64,000 nt of DNA from Roseiarcus sp963730555. Lineage in GTDB: Bacteria > Pseudomonadota > Alphaproteobacteria > Rhizobiales > Beijerinckiaceae. The translations under genes were made by a program, and so were the position numbers. Below are positions 57,291-64,000 of the stretch, one piece after another. The stretch's first letter is position 1. Each line of letters starts with the position of its first letter. The notes under the pieces were generated by a model. That model was not told the DNA's origin. It was given only the letters and a program-made list of their open reading frames with translations, and made no database searches. The stretch lies in contig CAVSSS010000010.1 of the NCBI GenBank assembly GCA_963730555.1, forward strand, positions 110,237 through 174,236. The letters are read 5' to 3'.

Positions 57291-57567
57291 TTGTGGGGGA
57301 TTCCATCTTGCTCGGATAGGAGACCTTTCGGCCCGCCGAGTACATTGTTTCAGGGGCCCGCCAGCGCAAGGCTCCGGCACGGCTTCTACAGCCATTTTGG
57401 GAATTGAGTCGAGACTCGGTCGGGCGCGGCGCGTGGACTGGATAACGCCATCAATTTTTGGCTTGCCCAACCTCGGCAACTGGCGGAGGCGGCGCGTCGG
57501 TCGCCAGACGGGACACATCTTCGAGACCCTGCTAGAGTTGGCGTCAATCTCCTCAAAATAACCGGAA

Positions 57568-58290
57568 ATGGACGAGATGAGATATTGCATCGTCGGCGCT
57601 GGATTCAGCGGCGCGGTCATCGGTCGCGCTCTCGCCGAAGCCGGGCACAACGTGCTCGTGGTCGATGAACGCTCGCACGTGGCGGGCAACTGCCATTCAG
57701 CGCGCGATCCCGAGACCGGCGTCATGACTCATGTCTACGGTCCCCACATCTTCCACACTGGCGACGAGCGGGTCTGGGGCTATGTCCAGCGGTTTGGCGT
57801 GATGCGCCCTTACCGGCATCGCGTGCAGGCGGTCGCCGGGGGATTGGTCTATTCGCTGCCGGTTAACCTCCTGACCATTAACCAGTTCTTCCGCAAGACC
57901 ATGAGACCCGAGGAGGCGGCCGCCTTCGTCGCCTCGAAGACCCGGAAAATCCCTGAGCCGGCCAATTTCGAGGAGCAGGCTCTCAGCATGATCGGGCCTG
58001 AGCTCTACGAGGCGTTCTTCCGCGGCTATACCCGCAAGCAATGGGGCCTCGATCCCGACCGGTTGCCCGCTTCCATCCTCAAACGCCTGCCGCTTCGCTT
58101 CAACTTCGATGATTCCTATTTCGCACACCCCCATCAGGCGATGCCGGAGCGCGGCTACACGGAATTGGTGGCCGCCATCCTGGACACGCCCCGCCTCGAG
58201 CTGCGATTGGGCGCGCGATTCGAGGATTTGACCGAGCCCTTCGCCCACGTGGTCTATAGCGGCCCGATCGACCGCTATTTCGGCAGATTC
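57568..58290 (+). pseudogene. glf: UDP-galactopyranose mutase, 3' end lost
   Basis: FAD enzyme interconverting UDP-galactopyranose and UDP-galactofuranose for cell-surface galactofuran. The readable part (about 240 residues) has RYCIVGAGFSGAVIGRALAEAG, GVMTHVYGPHIFHTGDERVW, PVNLLTINQFF, AFFRGYTRKQWGLDP, and HVVYSGPIDRYFG. The normal protein continues with about 130 residues (GPIDxxFxxxxGxLxYRTL). Here the frame reads unrelated sequence after YFGRFA and stops at 58329, so the 3' third is missing at a junction near 58290. Further downstream the DNA is of actinobacterial type. Confidence 0.9.
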
Positions 58291-58526
58291 GCGGCGGTGT
58301 TCTCGCCAGTGACCGCGCGTACAAGCTGAAGAAGCCCGTCAGCCGTCAGGCAGGCCAGTGGCGTACCGAGCCAGCAGTGACGAGGACCGCACCCGCGGGC
58401 ATCGCCGGAGCCGAACCCGGCCAGGTCTGACCTTCATCCGTTCGCTCGAGACCAACGGCCCTGCTCGTTTCCCATGCCAGGCACCAGACTCGTGAATGGA
58501 ACCTAGCGAGCAAAGCGAGGCTTACA
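58284..58526. other. junction and unidentified stretch
   Basis: Past the break in glf, about 240 bases show no recognisable gene on either strand; a plus-strand frame (58288-58430) reads GGVLASDRAYKLKKPVSRQA but matches no family I know. Somewhere here the alphaproteobacterial sequence gives way to actinobacterial-like sequence. I see no IS end or integrase. Confidence 0.6.
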
Positions 58527-59202
58527 ATGAGCGCCGTCGTCAAGGACGTGATGTCCCCCTCATCCGATCTCGGTGACCAGGGACGCGTCGTTCAAGGAGC
58601 TGGCCGCCAGGCTGTTCGAGCTCGGGGTGAGCGGGTTTCCCGTTGTGGATGGCGACGGGAAGGTCATCGGCGTGGTCTCCGAGGCCGACATGCTGGCCAA
58701 GGAGGCCCTGCAAGACGGGTACCACGGCCTGCGCGGAATGATCTCCGCCGCCACGCACCGCACGGAGCGCCGCAAGGCGGGCGGGGTGACCGCCGGCGAC
58801 CTGACGACCTGCCCGGCAGTGACCGTCGGTGCTGACGATACGGTCGAGCACGCCGCGGCGCTGATGTATGACCGCGGGCTCAAGCGGCTTCCCGTGGTCG
58901 ACGCGGCCGGGAAGCTGGTCGGGATCATCAGCCGGGTCGACGTGCTGGCCGTCTTCGACCGCCTGGATGAGGAGATCCGCGATGAGATCATCAGCCAGGT
59001 GATCCCGCGCCTGTCCGAGCCGAGCCGGCACTCGGTGATCGTCAAGGACGGCGTCGTGACCGTGGAAGGCACCCCGGAGACCATCCCGATCGGCCACGAG
59101 GTCCTCGCCCAGATCCGTCACGTTCAAGGCGTGGTGGCCGTCCATGACCGCCTCGTCTACCCGGTTCCCCCGATAGTCGCCGCGCCGGGCCCGTACTTCT
59201 AG
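58527..59202 (+). CDS. CBS-pair and BON domain protein, frameshifted
   Basis: About 224 residues once a base is removed from the run of five C at 58554-58558: MSAVVKDVMSP, then TRDASFKELAARLFELGVSG, VVDGDGKVIGVVSEADMLAKEA, LMYDRGLKRLPVVDAAGKLVGIISRVDVL, and a C-terminal BON domain (KDGVVTVEGTPETIPIGHEVLAQIRHVQGVV). Two CBS motifs bind adenine nucleotides; BON is a phospholipid- or protein-binding fold. This domain order is typical of actinobacterial stress regulons. A paralogue lies at 62248. Confidence 0.85.
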
Positions 59203-59378
59203 CCATACCGACGCCTCCTCGCCGGTCGCCGGGCCGCCTCCCGCATCGCCAGGAGGCGGCCAGCTCCTATCGTGTAGGACCTTACTCGGACCTTCTTCCC
59301 TATAGCCGGCGCCTGGTGGCGGCGAGATTAGGCGATGACAGACCGCCGAGGTCACATCCAGTAGGCAAGGAGGTCGCC

Positions 59379-60224
59379 ATGACTGGGATGACTGACGGGA
59401 TCATTGCCGGGTACGACGGGTCGGCAGGCAGTCACAAGGCACTGCGCTGGGCGGCCCGGGAAGCCTGGGCCCGCGGGACGGTGCTGACCATCTGCCTCGC
59501 CTGGCCGCCAGATGACCTGACGGTGCTCGGCGACGCGGGACTCCATGATCGGGCCCGGCAGCGGGCCGATGAGATCCTTGCCTGCGGAGCAGGATACGCC
59601 GGGTCGGTCGCCGACCTCACCGAAGTCCGTACCGTGCTGGCCGAAGGGTCGCCCACGCGGGTGCTGTGCGAGCGCAGCAGCGCCGCCAAGATGGTCGTGG
59701 TCGGTTCCCGCGGGCACGGCGGGCTGGCCGGCGCGCAGCTGGGATCGGTTTCCTGGCAGGTAGCCTGCCACGGGCAGGGTCGGGTCGTGGTCGTCCGCGG
59801 GCAGTGGCGGCCGGTCAACCAGGCCCCCGGCCTGGTGGTGGCCGGCGTCGACGGATCGCCGGCGTCGCAGGACGCGCTGACGTTCGCCTTCGAGGAGGCA
59901 GCGCTACGCCACGTGGCGCTCGTCGCGGTGTGCGCCCTGGCGGACGCGCCCGGCATGGTCGGCGGCGCGCAGCGAATGGAAGACGACTTCAGCCGCCAGA
60001 TGACCCTTCAGGAGAAGGAGCACCCAGAGATCACGGTGCTGCGGCACGTGGCGTTCGGCGCGCCGCGCTCGGCACTGCTGACGGCCGCAGCCGAGGCTCA
60101 GCTGCTCGTGGTGGGATCACGCGGCCTGGGCGGCGTCGAGGGCATGAGCCTCGGCTCGGTCGCCGGGGCGCTGCTGCACCATTCGCCCTGCCCGGTCGCC
60201 GTCGTTCACCCGGCGGCGCGCTAA
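59379..60224 (+). CDS. tandem universal stress protein
   Basis: 281 residues, two Usp domains. Start ATG at 59379 after AAGGAGGTCGCC. Domain one: IIAGYDGSAGSHKALRWAAREA, VVVGSRGHGGLAGAQLGSVSW; domain two: LVVAGVDGSPASQDALTFAFEEA, LVVGSRGLGGVEGMSLGSVAG. G-x2-G-x9-G ATP-binding loops are present in both. Tandem Usps of this kind belong to dormancy or hypoxia regulons in Actinomycetota. The gene is followed by a convergent Usp fragment whose end overlaps it by four bases. Confidence 0.93.
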   Translation: MTGMTDGIIAGYDGSAGSHKALRWAAREAWARGTVLTICLAWPPDDLTVLGDAGLHDRARQRADEILACGAGYAGSVADLTEVRTVLAEGSPTRVLCERSSAAKMVVVGSRGHGGLAGAQLGSVSWQVACHGQGRVVVVRGQWRPVNQAPGLVVAGVDGSPASQDALTFAFEEAALRHVALVAVCALADAPGMVGGAQRMEDDFSRQMTLQEKEHPEITVLRHVAFGAPRSALLTAAAEAQLLVVGSRGLGGVEGMSLGSVAGALLHHSPCPVAVVHPAAR

Positions 60225-60549
60225 CCCTGATCCGCGCCAGCGGCCGCGGCGACGGCCGACGAGGAGGCCGGCTCGGCGTGGGCGTCCGTCCTGGACACGA
60301 TCAGGACCGGCCGGGTAGCCATGTGCAACAGCCGGCTGGCCACGCTGCCCAGCAGAAGGCGGGACAGGTCGGTGCGGCTGCTCGAGCCGAGCACCACCAG
60401 GCGCGCGTCGTGGTCCTGAGCCGCGTGCAGGATGGCCCGGGCGATGTGCCCGAAGTTGGCCTCCCGTATCTCGCCTTCCGCGCTGACGCCCGGGACACGG
60501 CCCCGGCGTGTCGCCGCAGATCGGTGGCCCGTTCGAAATAAAGGACCAA
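60221..60549 (-). pseudogene. universal stress protein fragment
   Basis: Only the C-terminal part of a Usp is left: EIREANFGHIARAILHAAQD, ARLVVLGSSSRTDLSRLLLG and ASRLLHMATRPVLIV. The piece before it, FERATDLRRHAGAV, lies in another frame, joined near 60497. No N-terminal Usp strand or start codon can be found, and the region further upstream belongs to the next Usp gene's promoter. It is therefore a truncated or decayed gene on the strand opposite to its neighbours. Confidence 0.7.
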
Positions 60550-60653
60550 AGTCCCGGGCCAGCGATCCAGTCGACCCTGCCGCTGCGGGCCGTGCGGGGC
60601 CCAGCGTCGGTACTGAGAGTGCGGCAGGGAGCTCTAACAGAAGGAGAACGGAA

Positions 60654-61094
60654 ATGCCTGGCATCGTCGTCGGCGTAGACGGATCCGGCCACTCACAGCG
60701 GGCCCTGGAGTGGGCCATGAACGAAGCAGCCGTTCGTCATCTGCCGCTCACCGTCCTCACCGTCCACCCGTCCATCGTGGGTTACTTCGGCGGCGTCGTC
60801 ACCTCCCCGCAGGACCTGGAGCTCACCGAGCAGGTTCGGGCGGCGGTGACGGCGGAAGCGGAAAAGGTGCTGGCCGGGCTGAACGGACCGCACCCGGAGT
60901 CCGTCACGGTCACGGCAATGCACAGCTTCCCGGCCGAGGAACTCATCAACGCGAGCAAGGAGGCCGGCATGATCGTGCTGGGTTCGCGCGGCGTGGGCGG
61001 GTTCACCCGGCTGATGCTGGGCTCGACCGCCGGCCAGGTGGTTCAGCACGCGCGCTGCCCGGTCGTCATCGTCCCGCCCGAGGACCGCGGCTGA
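60654..61094 (+). CDS. universal stress protein, single domain
   Basis: 146 residues from the ATG at 60654, which follows AAGGAGAACGGAA. GIVVGVDGSGHSQRALEWAMNEA, VTVTAMHSFPAEELINASKEAG, MIVLGSRGVGGFTRLMLGSTAGQVVQHARCPVVIVP. The ATP-binding G-x2-G-x9-G signature is intact, so it is probably a functional nucleotide-binding Usp. Actinobacterial style and composition, like its neighbours. Confidence 0.94.
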   Translation: MPGIVVGVDGSGHSQRALEWAMNEAAVRHLPLTVLTVHPSIVGYFGGVVTSPQDLELTEQVRAAVTAEAEKVLAGLNGPHPESVTVTAMHSFPAEELINASKEAGMIVLGSRGVGGFTRLMLGSTAGQVVQHARCPVVIVPPEDRG

Positions 61095-61128
61095 CGGTCA
61101 TCGGAACGCCTTTAGCGAGCCCCGGAGG

Positions 61129-61724
61129 CTAACCTTCCGCGGTGCCGCCCAGCTGGTTATGCTTGCCGTGCGTCGTCGCCGGGAGGGATCTGCTGGTGGA
61201 ACCTGGCACAGGGCGCCCGGAGCTGCTGCCGCATCTCGTGGCGTGGTGCACGCAATGCTGGCCGACCGAGCCGAGCATGGCCTCGACGAACCCGCCGTGC
61301 CCGGGGCTGCCGATCACCAGCAGCTCCGCTCCGGCCGACGCGTCCAGTAGCACCTGCGCCGGGTGACCCTGCACCACCTTGGTCCTGATCTTCGCCGGCT
61401 CGTCCGGCTGGAGACCTCGGCGATGGCGTCGGCGGCTACCTGCGCCGCAGTCCCCTCGAAGTCGAAGCCGCCCACGGGCATGGTCAAACCGTAGGTAGAC
61501 GGGATCTCCCAGGCGATGACCGCCTCCACTACCGCGCCGGTCAGCCGGGCCTGCCTGACCGCCCACGCCAGCGCGGCCCTGGACGGGACCGAACCGTCCA
61601 CCACGGCCACGATCCGGCGCTCACGCTCGCCGGGAGCCTCGCTGACGATCCCTTCCGGGTCGGGGCAGCTTCCCGGCTGCCCGGCCGAAACGGAGTCCGG
61701 TGGCCACCGCCATGGACGCCTCAA
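61129..61724 (-). CDS. universal stress protein, frameshifted
   Basis: N-terminal part in one frame (ERRIVAVVDGSVPSRAALAWAVRQA, EVSSR), C-terminal part in another (PAKIRTKVVQGHPAQVLLDA, ELLVIGSPGHGGFVEAMLGSVGQHCVHHA), joined near 61410. The expected final strand CPVVVV after HHAT is also out of frame, so a second change is probable near 61230. The start codon is uncertain: the family N-terminus lies around 61640, with ATG only at 61724. Confidence 0.75.
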
Positions 61725-61745
61725 GCCGGTGCGGCGAGCGCACGG

Positions 61746-61975
61746 TCACGATGTGGCTGGCGGGGCGGGCTGACTGGCTGCGGGACCAAAGACCCGATCA
61801 TGGTGCTGCAGGGTCAAGGCCCTGGCGATTACCGCCGCCTGCTCCTGAGCAACCTTCGCCTTAGCCTCGGCGGCCTTGGCCTGGGCCCTTGCGGCCGTCG
61901 CCTGCGACCCGCGCATGCTGGGTAGCTCACGCCGCCGAGCGTCAAGATGCTCGCGGCCTTCCTGATAAGTCCCAT
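61746..61975 (-). CDS. small actinobacterial-type helical protein, frameshifted
   Basis: ATG at 61975 after AGGGGAC reads MGLIRKAASILTLGGVSY, the common N-terminus of short actinobacterial proteins of unknown function often found in these clusters. The rest continues in another frame as QATAARAQAKAAEAKAKVAQEQAAV, an alanine-glutamine-lysine helix, ending PAPPATS. The frame change is near 61918. About 76 residues in total. Function unknown. Confidence 0.6.
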
Positions 61976-61989
61976 GACCGTCCCCTAGG

Positions 61990-62180
61990 TAGGCGCGGAC
62001 ACCGTCGAGCTGGTCACCGCCGACAACCCGGCCGCCGCCGCCCGCCTGGAGGCGGCCGGCTTGCCGAGGAGGCAGACCTGATCGTCGCCGGCTCCCGGCC
62101 ACCGACCCGGACTGCGCAGCCGTGCTGGCAGCCCACCGCCGGCGCTGGCCACGCCGGCTTGCCCGGTGATCGCGCCGCGC
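61990..62180 (+). pseudogene. universal stress protein remnant
   Basis: On the plus strand, DTVELVTADNPAAAARLEAAGL and then, one base shifted, AEEADLIVAGSR resemble the middle of a Usp, but no start, nucleotide loop or end remains. It is a decayed fragment between the small helical gene and the CBS-BON gene. Confidence 0.5.
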
Positions 62181-62247
62181 AGGATCCGAGATCGCCGAAC
62201 CCGCGCGCGATGCCTCGGCACCGCGGTCGCCGGCCTGCCTTACGGGG

Positions 62248-62964
62248 TCACCATGCCAGCCTGGTCCTTCCTGGTGCGTCAGCCCGCGGGAAACGGGGGG
62301 GCATGAACGGGACGTCGTCCCGGTCGGGCGGCGGGTAGGCCAGGCGGTCACGCACGGCGACCACTCCCTGGACGTGCCAGATCCGCTGGATGAGGTCGCG
62401 GCCGAGTTCGGCGGTCTCGGGCACGCCGGAAAGCGTTACCACGCCGTCCTTGACGGTCAGCTTGTATTTCTTCGGGTCGATGAGGAACTCGTTTTGCATC
62501 ACCTCGGTGATGATCTCCTTGCGGATGTCCTGGCCGGAGCGGTCGAAGATGGCAAGCACGTCGGTCCGGGTGATGATCCCGACCAGGTGGCCGTCCGCGT
62601 CGACCACCGGAAGCCGCTTGAGCCTGCGCTGGGACATCAGCCTGGCGGCGTGCTCGACCGTGTCGTCGGGGGCGGCGGTCACCAAGGAGCGGGTCATCAG
62701 GTCGCCCGCGGTGACCCCGCGTGCCTTGTCCTGCTCCCGGTGGCGCCGGATGCCGGTGAGCACTGTGGGCGCGCTGTCGAGGGCGGCGACCTTGGCCAGC
62801 AAGTCGGCTTCGGAGACGACGCCGATCACCCTGCCGTGCTCATCGAGGACCGGGAAGGCGCTGACCCGGTGCTCGCGGAGGGCGGCGGCCATTTCCTTGA
62901 ACGACGCGTCCTTCCTGACCCAGATCACGCGGGTGGTCATGACATCCTTGACCGCAGCGTTCAT
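62248..62964 (-). CDS. CBS-pair and BON domain protein
   Basis: 238 residues, same order as at 58527. MNAAVKDVMTTRVIWVRKDA, FKEMAAALREHRVSAFPVLDE, VIGVVSEADLLAKVAAL, RRLKRLPVVDADGHLVGIITRTDVL, and a BON domain (KLTVKDGVVTLSGVPETAEL, RIWHVQGVVAVRDRL). It is intact in frame, unlike its paralogue. The start overlaps the stop of the aquaporin fragment by four bases (ATGA), so the two were probably an operon. Confidence 0.93.
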   Translation of the reverse strand: MNAAVKDVMTTRVIWVRKDASFKEMAAALREHRVSAFPVLDEHGRVIGVVSEADLLAKVAALDSAPTVLTGIRRHREQDKARGVTAGDLMTRSLVTAAPDDTVEHAARLMSQRRLKRLPVVDADGHLVGIITRTDVLAIFDRSGQDIRKEIITEVMQNEFLIDPKKYKLTVKDGVVTLSGVPETAELGRDLIQRIWHVQGVVAVRDRLAYPPPDRDDVPFMPPRFPRADAPGRTRLAW

Positions 62965-63276
62965 CGTCCTGTCTCCTTAGTCCGGCTGAGGTCGGCTTTC
63001 TGCCGCTTGAATCGACGACCACCCTGGGCGGCCAGATCGGCCGCGGGCGACGGCGGGCCGCGCAGCGCCCAGGCCAGGGCGACCGCGAGCAGGGCCCCGG
63101 CCAGCGGCCCGGCCAGGTAGATCCAGGCCTGGCCGAGCTCGCCGCTGACCAGGGCCGGGCCGAGGCTGCGGGCGGGATTCATCGACGCGCCGCTCACCGG
63201 GCTGGCCCACAGCCCGGCCAGGATCACGTAGCCGCCGACCGCGATCGCCGCGTTGTGGCCCACGTTGCGGGCCCCG
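62961..63276 (-). pseudogene. MIP/aquaporin channel, C-terminal fragment
   Basis: The second half of a channel of the major intrinsic protein family: NVGHNAAIAVGGYVILAGLW, then GASMNPARSLGPAL with the second NPA motif, and AWIYLAGPLAGALLAVALAW. The first NPA half, with three helices, is missing. Upstream it is fused at GGATCC (63276-63281) to a truncated CBS gene. Confidence 0.8.
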
Positions 63277-63849
63277 GATCCTCCCGACGCCGTGCGTATT
63301 CATCATCCGCGCCGCGCCCGCGATGGTCGCGTCCGGGCGGACGGTGATGGCCGGCTTGCTCATCAGCGTGTCAGCGGTCAGCGCGGCCGGTGCGGCCGAT
63401 GTAGCCGCCAGTGCCCGGGGGTCTCCGCGTCCAGCCGGGCATCCCGCGCCGCCTTGTCCTCCGCGGCGGGCAAATCGGATTCGGTGACCACGCCGACTAC
63501 CTGCCTGCCCATCGTCAACACCGGCACTCCGCCGATCTTGTGCTCGGTCAGCAGACGAGCGATCTCCTGGTACTCGGCGGTCCGGTCAACGGTCACCACC
63601 GACGTCGGCATCACGTCGCCATCCTGGCGGGCCCTACCGGCCATGCCGCCATCCGTGATCAGCAGGCTGCGCGCCGGGGGCCGGCGGCGCGGCCTGGGAG
63701 CGCTCGCCGTGTTCGTTCAGGTGCTCCTCAACCTTGTCCAGCGCGCGGGCCACGTCAGAGCGGGCGGCCCGCGGCGGTTGCCCCGACTTGTAGTACGCGG
63801 CACCGAGGTGCCGGAGCATGGCATTCAGGTAATCATCCCGGCGTGACAT
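63277..63849 (-). pseudogene. CBS-domain protein with MSRRDDYL-type N-terminus, broken
   Basis: Starts at the ATG at 63849 (after GGGAGGCTGGCC): MSRRDDYLNAMLRHLGAAYY, a type of N-terminus I associate with actinobacterial CBS proteins. First CBS block TSVVTVDRTAEYQEIARLLTE and VVGVVTESDLPAAEDKAARD; second block starts LMSKPAITVRPDATIAGAARM and ends NTHGVGRI at 63277. The frame changes near 63645 and 63390, and the second CBS lacks its VVD half. It breaks exactly where the aquaporin fragment begins. Confidence 0.75.
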
Positions 63850-64000
63850 GGCCAGCCTCCCTGCGGCCGCCGAACGAGTGCGGCTTCAAACGTCACAAGT
63901 TTTCGCCGCGCGGACGACCCGCAGTAGGGGCGTTGGTCCCCTTACCGCGGACACGGCTGGCCAGCTCGGCGCCCGCAGCTGATCGAAAGGCAGGGCCTTT
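63850..64000. other. upstream region of CBS gene, no gene seen
   Basis: The last 151 bases hold the promoter side of the CBS gene. I see no coding frame with family character and no tRNA. Confidence 0.5.

Noticed and set aside
63270..63282. all junctions as cloning artefacts at restriction sites
   Set aside because: GGATCC occurs at one junction only; the 7.28-kb and 58.29-kb junctions show no such site.

Overview
Most of the window (about 8.9 to 58.3 kb) reads as the chromosome of a GC-rich alphaproteobacterium, probably Hyphomicrobiales and possibly Beijerinckiaceae-like. The grounds are the gene sets and their order: purE-purK, queG beside an FzlA-like GST, lgt-midA-pgeF, a cytochrome bc1 operon beside trmL, timA-mltA-smr, and hopanoid genes (ispH, hpnH, hpnG, hpnM). 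The family is inferred from remembered synteny, not from a search.

Layout. 0 to 7.3 kb: an accessory surface-polysaccharide/secondary-metabolite region with a Wzx-like flippase (cut by the window start), two exosortase-A-type alpha/beta hydrolases, and a nonribosomal peptide synthetase whose complete adenylation domain carries a glycine-type code. The NRPS stops abruptly near 7.28 kb against the tail of a DUF2971 gene. 7.3 to 9.0 kb: a DUF2513-TIR fusion protein, a likely NAD-cleaving defence effector, lies at the 3' side of a tRNA-Met gene. 9.1 to 16.7 kb: purine synthesis, a methyltransferase, a ClC channel, a PEP-CTERM protein, a complete IS630-type element, ChaB and two YdcH proteins. 16.7 to 37.2 kb: housekeeping genes (queG, fzlA-like, pncA, a decayed PQQ dehydrogenase with a cytochrome c, lgt-midA-pgeF, mtnP, petBC, trmL, a response regulator, acs, EVE, gpsA, timA-mltA-smr). 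37.5 to 38.9 kb: an ISNCY-type element. 39 to 53.5 kb: redox enzymes, a LysR/SDR pair, a tannase-like esterase, a short histidine kinase, a GNAT/HIT/DUF1614 group, an outer-membrane barrel and an ABC exporter. 53.9 to 57.3 kb: ispH and hopanoid genes. At 57.6 kb a UDP-galactopyranose mutase gene breaks off near 58.29 kb.

From about 58.5 kb to the end the content changes to actinobacterial-style universal stress proteins, CBS-BON proteins and an aquaporin fragment. This is a taxonomic discontinuity that is either horizontal transfer or, quite plausibly, a chimeric assembly.

A pervasive property is single-base frame disruption. At least fifteen genes or segments, including the essential cytochrome c1 and trmL, read correctly only if one base is added or removed. 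This looks mostly like uncorrected indel error, so most frameshifted genes are described as if whole; only those with additional stops or truncation are called pseudogenes. The most interesting biology is the NRPS/exosortase-hydrolase locus, the DUF2513-TIR protein beside the tRNA, and the actinobacterial stress cluster. I saw no CRISPR array, phage structural module or integrase.
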